Positions 47,425 to 56,632 of a stretch of 64,000 bases of DNA are shown one piece after another. Under the pieces are notes generated by a model. It saw only the letters and a list, made by a program, of their open reading frames with translations, was not told the origin of the DNA and ran no database searches. The stretch's first letter is position 1; the number at the start of each line of letters is the position of its first letter. Source of the stretch: Archangium violaceum (GTDB lineage: Bacteria; Myxococcota; Myxococcia; Myxococcales; Myxococcaceae); assembly GCF_016859125.1 (NCBI RefSeq), contig NZ_CP069338.1:2046001-2110000 (forward strand). The letters run 5' to 3'. A program made the position numbers and the translations under genes.

Positions 47425-48114
47425 ATGGGCCTCCCGGCGGTTGGGCCGGGGACCATGGGGAGAGGCGGCAACAGAGCACGTCGGGTGCGCCGGTGGATCC
47501 TGGGGCTGCTGGCCACGGGCCTGGCGGCGCTCGTGTGCGTGTGGCTCGTTTCCCTCTACGTCGAGGCGAGCTACCTGGATCGCATCATCCCCCGGGCCGA
47601 GGCACCCCAGAAGCCGGTGGCGCTCGTGTACGGGGCGGGGCTTGCCCCCGGGGGCGTCCCCTCGGCGGTGCTGGCCCAACGGCTGGATGCCGCCATCGAC
47701 CTCTACCACTCGGGCAAGGTGGACACGCTGCTGCTCAGCGGGGACAACTCGGACCGCTTCCATGACGAGACGCGGGCCATGGTGCGCTACGTGCTGGACC
47801 GGGGCGTACCGGCCTCCGCGGTACAGGAGGACGACGCGGGCCTGTCCACCTATGACAGCTCCGTGCGGGCCCACACCGTCTTCGGCGTGCAGGAGGCGGT
47901 GCTCGTCACCCAGCGTTTCCACCTGACGCGCGCCCTCTACATCGCCAACTCGGTGGGCATCGACGCATGGGGGGTGGCCGCGGACGAGGGGCGGCCGCGC
48001 ACCCACCGCTACGCCCTGCGCGAGACGTTCTCCCGGGTGCTGGCCCTGGGCATGGTGCTGGCCCAGGCGGAGCCCCGCTACCCTTCCGGCCGGACGCTGC
48101 CCCCGTCGCGCTGA
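47425..48114 (+). CDS. SanA/YdcF-family (DUF218) membrane protein
   Basis: A 229-residue protein: short basic N-terminus (GRGGNRARRVRRW), one membrane helix (ILGLLATGLAALVCVWLVSLYV) and a DUF218 domain (VALVYGAGLAPGGVPSAVLAQRLDAAIDLYHSGKVDTLLLSGDN, then DDAGLSTYDSSVRAHTVFGVQEAVLVTQRFHLTRALYIANSVG). SanA-type proteins guard the envelope barrier in enterobacteria; the activity is not known. ATG 47425 is used; ATG 47455 is an alternative. It begins 46 bp after the response regulator stop, same strand, and may share its transcript. Confidence 0.87.
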   Translation: MGLPAVGPGTMGRGGNRARRVRRWILGLLATGLAALVCVWLVSLYVEASYLDRIIPRAEAPQKPVALVYGAGLAPGGVPSAVLAQRLDAAIDLYHSGKVDTLLLSGDNSDRFHDETRAMVRYVLDRGVPASAVQEDDAGLSTYDSSVRAHTVFGVQEAVLVTQRFHLTRALYIANSVGIDAWGVAADEGRPRTHRYALRETFSRVLALGMVLAQAEPRYPSGRTLPPSR

Positions 48115-48214
48115 GCCACCTGACAGGCAGGCAGCCGCGCTCTGTTGCGTGGAATCCATCGGGTTCGCACCGTTGGCTCGGAGCAGCCAACCCGGCGTGC
48201 TCGGAGGAAACACC

Positions 48215-48487
48215 ATGCGTTTCAAGAATCTCGGGTCCGAGGACGTGGGCGAGTCCGAATCCCTGCGCAACCGGGACCCCGTCACCGGCCAGGAGCAGAT
48301 CAACTTCACCGACGCGGAGCTGACCGCGACCCCGCCCCTCGAGGACGATCCGGACTTCCGGGACATCCTCCCGGATCAGATTCACGAGTTCCGGCGGGGT
48401 GACGAGGAGGAGCAGGAGGAGGAAATCACCGCCCGTCCGAGGGAGCCGTTGCGGCCCGTGCCGCCCAACGACATGCCCGAGGGCTAG
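48215..48487 (+). CDS. Small acidic protein of unknown function
   Basis: A 90-residue protein without signal peptide or membrane helix, strongly acidic and Pro-rich (DELTATPPLEDDPDFRDILPDQIHEF, then EEEQEEEITARPREPLRPVPPND). I recognise no family. GGAGGAAA at ideal spacing before ATG 48215 and consistent codon usage argue for a real gene. It lies between the SanA-like gene and the AI-2E-type permease on the same strand, 18 bp before the latter's TTG start, and is probably co-translated with it. Confidence 0.7.
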   Translation: MRFKNLGSEDVGESESLRNRDPVTGQEQINFTDAELTATPPLEDDPDFRDILPDQIHEFRRGDEEEQEEEITARPREPLRPVPPNDMPEG

Positions 48488-48504
48488 GTGGGAGGACCGC
48501 TCGC

Positions 48505-49641
48505 TTGGCGATCCCCACACGACCCCGCTCCCAGGTGACGCCCCGGACGGTGTGGACGGTGGCGTTGAACGTGCTGGCGTTGGTGGCCGTGCTGTGGCTG
48601 TTCGCCAAGGCCTGGACGGTGCTGACCTGGGTGATGGTGGCCCTGTTCCTGGCGCTGGCGGCGAACCCGCTGGTGCGCTGGCTGGAGGCGCGAGGGGTGC
48701 GCCGGGGCCTGGGCGTGCTGGCGGTGTCCCTGCTGGGGCTGGGCCTGCTGGGGGCCCTGTTGATGACGCTGGTGCCGATGCTCATCGAGCAGGGCCGCGG
48801 GCTGGTGAGGGCGGCACCGGACTATATCGAAAGGCTCCAGCGCCACCCCTGGGTGCAGAAGCTGGACGAGCGCTATGACCTCATCGACCGGGTGTCCGCG
48901 GAGCTGCGCAACCGGATATCGATGGCGCCAGGGCCGGTGCTCGGGGTGGTGACGAACATCCTCCGAGAGCTGGCGGCCGGGATGACCATCGCAGTGCTGA
49001 CGGTCTTCTTCCTGCTGTTCGGAGCGGACCTGTTCGACAAGGCACTGCAGTGGGTGGAGCCGTCACGGCGCGAGCACTGGCGGAACCTGGGTCACGAGAT
49101 GCACCGCACGGTGGGCGGTTACGTGGCGGGAGCCTTCCTCATCTCGTTCATCGGCGGCGGGGTGACGGCGGTCTCCATGCTGCTGCTGGGGGTGCCCTAC
49201 TTCCTGCCGCTGGGACTGGCCATGGCGGTGCTGGGACTCATCCCCTTCGTGGGCTCCTTCCTCGGCGCCATCCTGGTGTCGGTGACGACGCTCGCCTCGG
49301 TGGGCACGAAAGAGGGCCTCGTCGCGCTGGGCGTGTTCCTGGTCTACCAGCAGGTGGAGGGCAACCTGCTGCAGCCGCTCATCCAGCGCCGGACGCTGAA
49401 GATGAACCCGCTGCTCATCGCCCTGGTGATGCTGGTGGGCACCAGCTTGACGGGTCTCATCGGCGCCCTGCTCGCGCTGCCCATCGCCGGCGCGGTGCAG
49501 GTGCTGCTCCAGGACCGGCTGGTGCAACTGCGCGAGCAGTGGCGCAATGGCAAGGAGGGAGAGACGCGAGTCATCCTCGCGCCCGAGGACGCGGGACCCC
49601 GCGAAGGGCCCCCCGCCGAGCCACCCGCCATCCAGCACTGA
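48505..49641 (+). CDS. AI-2E-family (PerM-type) transporter
   Basis: A 378-residue inner-membrane protein with about eight helices and the family's large extracytoplasmic loop. Conserved parts are VALFLALAANPLVRWLEARGVRRGLGVL, YVAGAFLISFIGGGVTAVSMLLLGVPYFLPLGLAMAVLGLIPFVGSFLGAI (the most conserved core) and VYQQVEGNLLQPLIQRRTLKMNPLLIALVMLVG. Members export AI-2, ions or unknown small molecules. TTG 48505 follows GGGAGG at suitable spacing. The 40-residue C-terminal tail is Glu/Pro-rich. Confidence 0.9.
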   Translation: MAIPTRPRSQVTPRTVWTVALNVLALVAVLWLFAKAWTVLTWVMVALFLALAANPLVRWLEARGVRRGLGVLAVSLLGLGLLGALLMTLVPMLIEQGRGLVRAAPDYIERLQRHPWVQKLDERYDLIDRVSAELRNRISMAPGPVLGVVTNILRELAAGMTIAVLTVFFLLFGADLFDKALQWVEPSRREHWRNLGHEMHRTVGGYVAGAFLISFIGGGVTAVSMLLLGVPYFLPLGLAMAVLGLIPFVGSFLGAILVSVTTLASVGTKEGLVALGVFLVYQQVEGNLLQPLIQRRTLKMNPLLIALVMLVGTSLTGLIGALLALPIAGAVQVLLQDRLVQLREQWRNGKEGETRVILAPEDAGPREGPPAEPPAIQH

Positions 49642-49685
49642 GCCTCGTCCCCACTCGAGAAGAAGAGTCAGGGAGCCGACACGGC

Positions 49686-51455
49686 TCAGCGCCGGCCGCG
49701 CGCGGCGCCACGCTTGCTGGCGGTCCGGGTGCTCGCGGCCTTGCGCGCGGGAGCCTTCTTCGCGGCCTTGCGCGCGGGAGCCTTCTTCGCGGCCGCCTTC
49801 CTCGCCGGAACCTTCGCGGCCGTCTTCTTGGTCGCCGCCTTCTTCGCGGGGGCCTTCTTCGCCGGGGCCTTCGCCGCCGCCTTCTTCGCGGGGGCCTTCT
49901 TCGCCGGGGCCTTCTTCGCGGGGGCCTTCTTCGCCGGGGCCTTCTTCGCGGGGGCCTTCTTCGCGGGGGCCTTCTTCGCGGGGGCCTTCTTCGCCGGGGC
50001 CTTCTTCGCGGGGGCCTTCTTCGCCGGGGCCGGAGCCGCCGGAGCCGGAGCCGTCTTCGCCGCCGCCGTCTTCGTTGGGGCCTTCTTGGCCGGGGCCTTC
50101 TTCTCCGCGGCCTTCCTGGCCGGGGCCTTCGCGGCGGGCTTCACCTCGACAGGAGGATTCACCGGGCCCTCCCTACCAGTGGGGGACGTGGACTGGGCAG
50201 ACACCGTCTTCGCGGCCGTCTTCACCACTGCGGCAGCACCCTTCGCAGCCGTCTTCACCCCGGCGGCGACCTTCTTCACCGCTGTCGGTACGGGCACCAC
50301 GGGCTCGGCTTGATCCTCCGCGGAGGACTGCAGGAGTTGCACCACACGGCGCTCAGCGGCGGCCACCACGGGCTGTAGCAGTCCCTCATCGGCCTCTTCG
50401 TCGGCCGCAGCCCGATCCTGCTCGGCCACCTCCTCCTCGGCCTCCTCTTCATCGTCAGCCTGGGCCGTGGCCTGCTCCTCCTCGGTCTCCTCGTCCTCGG
50501 CTGTGGCCTCGGTCTCCTCGTCCTCGTCCCTGGCTGAAGCCTGTTCCGCCTCGGTCTCCTCGGCCTCCTCCTCGTCGCCCTCCTCCGCCTCGGCCGTGAC
50601 CTCCTCCGCCTCCTCCTCGTCGCCCTCCTCCGCCTCGGCCGTGACCTCCTCCGCCGCCTCCTCCTCCTCGGCTGAAGCCTGTTCCACCTCGGCCGTGACC
50701 TCCTCCTCCTCGGCTGAAGCCTGTTCCGCCTTGGCCTCCTCTGCCTCCTCCTCGTCGCCCTCCTCCGACTCGGCCGTGACCTCCGCTGCCTCGGCCGCGA
50801 CCTCCTCCTCGTCCTCGGCTGAAGCCTGCTCCGCCTTGGCCTCCTCCGCCTCGGCCGTGACCTCTTCCTCCTCGTCCTCCTCCTCTTCCGCTGGCTGCCC
50901 GCCCTCCTCGTATTCCACGTGGAGATCGTTCAGGGCGCCCTGCACCGCGGAGAGGGCCCGGGCGAAGGTCCTGTCACCGAACTCCTCCACCTCGGCGGGG
51001 GGCACGAGCACCTCGAGCATGTCGCGCAGCGAGCGATACAGCCGCAACTCGCGCTTCTCCGTCTCCCAGGTGCCGTAGATCCAATCATCGTCCGAGAGCG
51101 TCTCCGCCCAGCTCGGCAGGGGGCTATCGGCCTGCTCCACCATGGCGGACTTGCGCGCCGCGAAGAGCTGCCGGTGGGGGCCCTTCACCCCGATGCGCCA
51201 GACGCCCGCAGCCGGCAGGCTCTCCAGCTTCAGGCGCGTCTTCTCCAGCACGCTGGGCGCGCCCTCGGGGCCATGCAGCGGGAAGAGGGTCACATCTCCC
51301 TGGAACTCACCACCGTCGAACCTCTGGTACAGCAGGCCGAGCTCCACGGGGAAGGGCACCCCGCACTCGGTCTCCGCCCGCCGGACATCGTCCGGTCCCA
51401 CTCCGGCTGCGGTCCGCTTCGCCGACTTCTGAAGTCCCTCCAGCCACTCGTACAT
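49686..51455 (-). CDS. SMI1/KNR4-domain protein with acidic and histone-H1-like regions
   Basis: A 589-residue three-part protein. Residues 1-150 are an SMI1/KNR4 domain (DDVRRAETECGVPFPVELGLLYQRFDGGEF), a fold common in immunity and scaffold proteins. Residues about 185-355 are extremely Glu/Ala-rich with degenerate EEEVTAEAEE-type repeats. Residues about 400-589 are Lys/Ala/Pro repeats (units of AKKAP) ending SKRGAARGRR, like histone H1. The order acidic-then-basic recalls CarD-type architecture in myxobacteria. Strong low complexity in the DNA makes repeat number unstable. DNA or chromatin binding by the tail is inferred. Confidence 0.85.
   Translation of the reverse strand: MYEWLEGLQKSAKRTAAGVGPDDVRRAETECGVPFPVELGLLYQRFDGGEFQGDVTLFPLHGPEGAPSVLEKTRLKLESLPAAGVWRIGVKGPHRQLFAARKSAMVEQADSPLPSWAETLSDDDWIYGTWETEKRELRLYRSLRDMLEVLVPPAEVEEFGDRTFARALSAVQGALNDLHVEYEEGGQPAEEEEDEEEEVTAEAEEAKAEQASAEDEEEVAAEAAEVTAESEEGDEEEAEEAKAEQASAEEEEVTAEVEQASAEEEEAAEEVTAEAEEGDEEEAEEVTAEAEEGDEEEAEETEAEQASARDEDEETEATAEDEETEEEQATAQADDEEEAEEEVAEQDRAAADEEADEGLLQPVVAAAERRVVQLLQSSAEDQAEPVVPVPTAVKKVAAGVKTAAKGAAAVVKTAAKTVSAQSTSPTGREGPVNPPVEVKPAAKAPARKAAEKKAPAKKAPTKTAAAKTAPAPAAPAPAKKAPAKKAPAKKAPAKKAPAKKAPAKKAPAKKAPAKKAPAKKAPAKKAAAKAPAKKAPAKKAATKKTAAKVPARKAAAKKAPARKAAKKAPARKAASTRTASKRGAARGRR
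49841..50030. repeat. Tandem 15-bp coding repeat (AKKAP units)
   Basis: About twelve head-to-tail copies of a 15-bp unit (GCCTTCTTCGCGGGG on the plus strand, one base varying) encode the Lys-Lys-Ala-Pro-Ala tail of the SMI1/H1-like protein. Coordinates are approximate. Copy number is expected to vary between strains. Confidence 0.85.
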
Positions 51456-51637
51456 ATCCCCTCCGCGTCGAAGGGCCCCAACTTATGGCACCCGGGGCCT
51501 GCTGCGCAGTGCGCCTCGTCGGATATTGTGCACAGCCAGCGCCCCCGTGGGCAGCCTTTCCACACCCTCCGGGAGCCGCTGATCCCGTGTTGAGTCAACC
51601 CACGGGAACACCCTCCACATCCCCTCGCGGAGTCCCC

Positions 51638-52171
51638 ATGCGACGTCTCCTCCTCCTGATCCCCCTCGCCCTCTCCCTGATCGCCTGTGGCGCCGGCCAC
51701 GAAGGCACCGTCACCTATTCGGTGAACCTCAAGCCCGGCGACGTGACGGGCAGCACCATCGCCAACGACCTGCGCGTGGAGCCGGGTGATGCCCAGTGGA
51801 CAACCTTCCTGAACCAGGCCCGGGACACCCTGGGCGAGGCCCCCACCCGCTTCGAGGTGACCGGCGCGCGCATGCAGCTCGACGTGACGAAGTCGAAGAA
51901 CGTGGGCACGCTCCAGGAGGTGCTCACCGGCGAGACGACGGCCTACCTGCGCTCCAGCGAGACCGGGGCCCAGGTCGACATCGCCTCCGTCGAGGAATCC
52001 CGGGGAAGCGCCCAGGTGGACATGGATACGACCGGCAACTCCCTTGAGACCCTGGACACCAGCCTGGCGAGGGGCGACTTCCGCCTCGGACTGCGCGGAA
52101 CCACCACCCGGAGCACCGGCAGCGACTTCGAGGCCGTCATCATCCTCACCCTCGACGTCACGGCTCGCTGA
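51638..52171 (+). CDS. Lipoprotein of unknown function
   Basis: A 177-residue lipoprotein: signal peptide MRRLLLLIPLALSLIAC with the lipobox Cys at 17, then a beta-rich domain (GTVTYSVNLKPGDVTGSTIANDL, RFEVTGARMQLDVTKSKNVGTLQEVLTGET). No known domain is recognised. GGAG at good spacing precedes ATG 51638, and the signal peptide fixes the start. It is on the opposite strand to the SMI1/H1-like gene, with a 182-bp divergent gap, and 127 bp before the DUF4142 gene. Confidence 0.75.
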   Translation: MRRLLLLIPLALSLIACGAGHEGTVTYSVNLKPGDVTGSTIANDLRVEPGDAQWTTFLNQARDTLGEAPTRFEVTGARMQLDVTKSKNVGTLQEVLTGETTAYLRSSETGAQVDIASVEESRGSAQVDMDTTGNSLETLDTSLARGDFRLGLRGTTTRSTGSDFEAVIILTLDVTAR

Positions 52172-52298
52172 GCTCCGACTCCAGGGCCCCCCTGCCCGAC
52201 CGGGGGGGCCTCGCTCGCCGGCCCGCCTTCCCCCCCTGTCCTCCCGCCCCCTCCCGAGCCCAGCTTCTCCCGGAAAAGACCGACAAGGAGTGGAGCAC

Positions 52299-53033
<735 letters not shown>

Positions 53034-53093
53034 GCCGCCAGGGGCGCCCGCTACTCCGGTTGAAGCGGGCGCACCGCGCGGTTAGGCAGGGGC

Positions 53094-53438
53094 ATGGCAC
53101 ATCCCGTGAGCTACGACGCGACGACGGAGACCTTCGACGCGCTGGTGCTGCAACCGAAGGACGAGCTGGTGGTGGTGGACTTCTGGGGGCCCGGCTGCCC
53201 CAACTGCGACATCTACGCGGCGGCCGAGCCCGCGCTCCTGTCCGAGCTGGAAGGGGCCAGGATGCGCGTGGTGAAGGTGAACGCGTACGAGCACGAGGAG
53301 CTGGCGCGGCGCTTCGGACTGTACGGCATCCCCACCTTCCTCCTGTTCCGCGACGGCAAGCTGCTCGGGAAGATGAGCCAGTACCATGGACGCGAGTACT
53401 GGCTCGGCGTCGTCAGAGAGCACCTGCCTTCGGCCTGA
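53094..53438 (+). CDS. Thioredoxin-fold protein
   Basis: A 114-residue cytoplasmic thioredoxin: ELVVVDFWGPGCPNCDIYA with the redox motif CPNC instead of CGPC, the central MRVVKVNAYEHEELARRFGLYGIPTFLLFRDGK (cis-Pro in GIPTF), and a C-terminal helix. The Pro-Asn pair would shift the redox potential relative to CGPC; the effect is not predictable from sequence. No signal peptide, so it acts in the cytoplasm. It follows the DUF4142 gene by 60 bp. Confidence 0.92.
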   Translation: MAHPVSYDATTETFDALVLQPKDELVVVDFWGPGCPNCDIYAAAEPALLSELEGARMRVVKVNAYEHEELARRFGLYGIPTFLLFRDGKLLGKMSQYHGREYWLGVVREHLPSA

Positions 53439-53441
53439 GCG

Positions 53442-54488
53442 CTAGCGGCGCAGCTCGGGGAAGGGCGAGGTCGGCGAGCTGTAGCGCCCGGTCACCAGTG
53501 ACCAGCGCACGTTGCCGTGGATCCACGCCTTCATCCCCTCCACGTACGAGAGCACCCGGGGGTCCACCGGCCCCGACGCCAGCAGCTCCTCCTCGCACGC
53601 GATGAACGCGTCCGTGTCCGCGTTGATGAGCGAGATGGCCTCGGAGATGGCCTCCTCCAGACCCAGCTGCCGGTTGACCTGGAGCACGTACACGAAGTTG
53701 TTCGGGTTGTTGTGCCAGAGGACCTCCTTCTCGAAGGAGAAGAGGTCGTTGGTCAGCCCCACTACCCGCGTGCACAGGTGCCGCATCCGCTGCACGAGCG
53801 GCAGCTGGAAGAGCGCCTCGGGCAACTCCTGCCCCTCCTGCGCGAACTCCACCAGATCCTGGGCCGTGTACATGGCCGAGTCCATGGAGCGCTGCTCGAT
53901 GTAGGGCTCGAGCTCGGGGACGTTGCCCGCGGCCCAGTTCCGCGCGGCCGGAAGCGTGCCCCGGTAGAGGTAGTCCTCCGCGTCACGGGCGAAGCGCTCC
54001 AGCCACATGTCGCTCGCCAGCCGGCGCATGCGCGTGTGCAGCTCATGGGTGAAGCGCTCGAGCGGCGTCGCGCGGGTGCGCAGGGGCCCACCTCTCAGCA
54101 CCTTCAGGCACGATTCCACATACGCTTGGAGGTATTCCGGACGCTGGCCCACCTCCTCCTGCTCGTCGGCCTCGTCGTCGAAGAGGAACAGCCACACGTG
54201 CCAGTCATTGCACAGCTCCAGCCGCTCCCGCGCCCCCTTCGGGTAGGTGTACGCCGTGAGCAGCCCGAACTGGCTCGCATCGAAGCGCCGCACCTGGGAC
54301 GGCACCTTGGGCAGCAGCTCCACCGCGAGCACCCGCGCCCGCGTGGCCCGCTCGATGGCCTTCGCGTGCAGGCTCGGCGCCGACGGGCAGGACGGGGGCA
54401 TTCTCAGCGACGACAGGCTGGGACCCCGAAGCAGTGGCACCTCTTCTGACAAGGCAGCTGCGGAACCCGGGTTGATGGCCATCAGCAT
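53442..54488 (-). CDS. Class I terpene synthase
   Basis: Terpene synthases turn prenyl diphosphates such as farnesyl diphosphate into cyclic terpenes. The 348-residue protein has the Mg-binding Asp-rich motif (LFLFDDEADEQ) near residue 105, the NSE triad NDLFSFEKE near residue 245, and the late Arg-Tyr pair (SLVTGRYSSPTSPF). These fit bacterial sesquiterpene cyclases of one alpha domain. ATG 54488 has GAGGTG four bases upstream; ATG 54482 is a close alternative. It has no neighbouring P450, prenyltransferase or other pathway gene, so the product is unknown. Confidence 0.93.
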   Translation of the reverse strand: MLMAINPGSAAALSEEVPLLRGPSLSSLRMPPSCPSAPSLHAKAIERATRARVLAVELLPKVPSQVRRFDASQFGLLTAYTYPKGARERLELCNDWHVWLFLFDDEADEQEEVGQRPEYLQAYVESCLKVLRGGPLRTRATPLERFTHELHTRMRRLASDMWLERFARDAEDYLYRGTLPAARNWAAGNVPELEPYIEQRSMDSAMYTAQDLVEFAQEGQELPEALFQLPLVQRMRHLCTRVVGLTNDLFSFEKEVLWHNNPNNFVYVLQVNRQLGLEEAISEAISLINADTDAFIACEEELLASGPVDPRVLSYVEGMKAWIHGNVRWSLVTGRYSSPTSPFPELRR

Positions 54489-54791
54489 CGGCACCTCGCG
54501 ACAGGAGGTCCCCAGACAGACAGGGACGCAATCCCTTACTACCCGACCACGCTGTAATTTTGCAACTTTGCTGCAAAGACCACATTGTAGGCTCGAGTGG
54601 CCGAGCGGGGCCTCCGTTCTCCTGGTATCTAACGAATTGAGAACATCGGAGTAGTGGTAATCACTGAGTCTCACGACAACCCAATGAGTTCGGAAAGGCA
54701 ACATTTCTGTTGAACGCAAGGTAAACGGGCCACGTTTCCTCCGAGCCGAGCAGAAAATGATGGCATTGCAGTACGTACAGAGGAGCCCGCG
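54489..54791. promoter_or_regulatory. 303-bp AT-rich divergent region before the terpene synthase and HAD genes
   Basis: This gap is much poorer in GC than its flanks. It contains TTTGCA-N7-TGCAAA (54559-54577), a possible regulator-binding inverted repeat 71 bp before the synthase start, and AGTG-GTAAT-CACT (54653-54665). No ORF with a ribosome-binding site is seen. It should carry two promoters. Confidence 0.45.
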
Positions 54792-55460
54792 ATGCCCACC
54801 GCCACCTTCGACATGCTCGGCACCTTCTTCAGCCTGGAGTCCCTGCGGCCGAGGCTGTCGGCATTGGGAGTCCCCGCGCCAACGCTCGAGCTGTGGTTCG
54901 CCGAGAGCCTCCGGGACTTCTTCGCCCTGTCGCATGCCGGTGGCTATGCCCCCATCCGGGAGGTTCTCGAGGCCGCCCTGCCCCGGACCCTCGCGCTGGT
55001 GGGGAGGGGCGACGTGGCACCCGCCCACACGGCGCAGGTGCTGGAGGGACTGAAGGAGCTGGAGCCCGCCGAGGGCGCGCACGAGGCCTGCGAGCTGCTC
55101 TCCCGCGCCGGGTGGAAGTTGATCGCCCTCACCAACGGGGGCGAGGCGTCCACCCGCGCACTGCTCACCCGCGCGGGGCTGCTCGATCGGTTCAGCGCCG
55201 TGCTCTCCACGGACTCCGTGCGCACCACCAAGCCACACCCGACGGTGTATGCGGTGGCCCGGGAGCGCGCGGAGGGCGAGCCGTGGATGGTGGCCGCGCA
55301 CGCGTGGGACCTCCAGGGCGCGAAGCGGGCCGGAATGCGCACCGCGTGGGTGTCCCGCAAGGAGCAGCGCTGGCTCGACGTCTTCCCGGAGCCCGAGGTG
55401 CGGGCACCGGACCTCGCCACCGTGGCGCGCGAGCTGCTCGGCACGGCGCGCCAGGGCTGA
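54792..55460 (+). CDS. HAD-superfamily hydrolase (haloacid dehalogenase-type)
   Basis: HAD hydrolases use an Asp nucleophile to remove phosphate or halide. The 222-residue protein has motif I FDMLGTFF (nucleophile Asp; the +2 acidic residue of phosphatases is absent, as in L-2-haloacid dehalogenases), a helical cap, motif II LTNGG, motif III KPHP and motif IV AAHAWDLQGAKRAG. These fit the haloacid dehalogenase type II group, though activity cannot be told. The ATG follows a GAGG signal. It diverges from the terpene synthase. Confidence 0.9.
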   Translation: MPTATFDMLGTFFSLESLRPRLSALGVPAPTLELWFAESLRDFFALSHAGGYAPIREVLEAALPRTLALVGRGDVAPAHTAQVLEGLKELEPAEGAHEACELLSRAGWKLIALTNGGEASTRALLTRAGLLDRFSAVLSTDSVRTTKPHPTVYAVARERAEGEPWMVAAHAWDLQGAKRAGMRTAWVSRKEQRWLDVFPEPEVRAPDLATVARELLGTARQG

Positions 55461-55467
55461 CTCGCGC

Positions 55468-56466
55468 TCAGTCCAGCAGGACGCGGCGGCCGTCGTCCTC
55501 CGACACCATGGCCGCCGAGAGGATGCGCTGCACCGTGGCCGCCTCCTCCACCGACGCCAGGTCCAAGTCCACCTCGGGCGGCTCCCCGAGCATCTCGAGG
55601 AACCGGCGCGCCGTCTCCACGTGGGCCTCGGCCCAGGGCTCGCGTCCCCCCGGCCTCGGCTCGAGTCCCGGAGCCAGCTCGCGCCACGCGCCGGACTCGA
55701 AGCACCGCACCGGCGAGACACACCACCCCTCGCGCGCGGGGATGAAGCCTCCGGAGAAGCCGGCCTCCCAGTCCGCGCCCAGCAGGGACCAGCCCCCGTG
55801 CAGCCCGGGCTCCGGACTGGCCGCGTGCGTCAGGACGAGCACGGCCCCACTGGAGAGCCCCACGTGCAGCGCCGCCGTGTGCACCGGGCGGCCGGACAGC
55901 GAGGCCTGCACCCAGGTGGGCGAGGCCCCCGTCAGCCACAGCGCCGCGTCCAGCAGGTGCGAGACGCCACCGAAGTCCGCCGAGTGTCCCTGCCAGGCCC
56001 CGGGCTCCCGCGCGTCCGTGGGGACGAAGTTGTTGCGCATCGTGAGGACCAGGTGGTGCGCCGCGTGCTCCGACAGCCAGGCCCGCAGTGCCCTCAGCGG
56101 CGGCAGCATCCGGTAGGGGAAGTTCACGACGCACGGGCGCTTCGCGCGACGGGTCTTCTCGACGAGGGCCTCGGCGTCCTCCCGGGTGAGCGTCAGGGGC
56201 TTCTCGCAGAGCACCGCGAGCCCCGCGTCCACCGCCGCCTCCACGTGCTCACGGTGCAGCGCGTCCGGGCTCGCCACCACCACCACGTCCACCACCGCGC
56301 ACAGCTCCCGCACGTCCGTCGTCGCCAGGGGAATGCCCTCGCGTGAAGCAACCTCCCGCGTGGGCTCCAGGTGCTGCCCGCACAGCGCCACCACCTCGGC
56401 CCCCGCCGCGCGGAAGGCTCCGACGTGCATCAGCCCCCACTTCGTTCCGATGACTCCGATTCGCAT
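55468..56466 (-). CDS. Gfo/Idh/MocA-family oxidoreductase
   Basis: A 332-residue NAD(P)-dependent oxidoreductase: Rossmann start MRIGVIGTKWGLMHVGAFRAAGAEVVALCG, the VVVVASPDALHREHVEAAVDAGLAVLCEKPLTLT signature (the EKP motif holds the catalytic Lys) and a C-terminal half-barrel with GVSHLLDAALWLTG (His in the family's substrate region). The substrate is unknown; sugars or sugar-like compounds are usual. The start at 56466 is where family similarity begins; ATGs at 56490 and 56484 lie next to the repeat at 56489. It converges on the HAD gene. Confidence 0.9.
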   Translation of the reverse strand: MRIGVIGTKWGLMHVGAFRAAGAEVVALCGQHLEPTREVASREGIPLATTDVRELCAVVDVVVVASPDALHREHVEAAVDAGLAVLCEKPLTLTREDAEALVEKTRRAKRPCVVNFPYRMLPPLRALRAWLSEHAAHHLVLTMRNNFVPTDAREPGAWQGHSADFGGVSHLLDAALWLTGASPTWVQASLSGRPVHTAALHVGLSSGAVLVLTHAASPEPGLHGGWSLLGADWEAGFSGGFIPAREGWCVSPVRCFESGAWRELAPGLEPRPGGREPWAEAHVETARRFLEMLGEPPEVDLDLASVEEAATVQRILSAAMVSEDDGRRVLLD

Positions 56467-56488
56467 GGGCACGAGCATGGGCATGGAC

Positions 56489-56525
56489 ATACCCTCACCC
56501 TAGCCCTCTCCCAGGAGGAGAGGGG
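56489..56525 (+). repeat. Palindromic intergenic repeat, slightly diverged
   Basis: The arm ATACCCTCACCC is followed by CCCTCTCCC, loop AGG and AGGAGAGGG, with one mismatch in the right half of the stem. It touches the upstream alternative start codon of the oxidoreductase gene. Confidence 0.8.
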
Positions 56526-56632
56526 ACATCCACGGTGGGGCACGCCTACCCGCTCCCGGTGCTCGTCCCGGCTGCGCTCCCCTGCTCCCGACGCTACATT
56601 CCGCCCCTCCGTACACCCCAGAAGGAGTCGTC

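Noticed and set aside
49841-50030. Regular repeats that might be taken for a CRISPR array
   Set aside because: Units are 15 bp, directly adjacent with no spacers, and encode Lys/Ala/Pro in frame.
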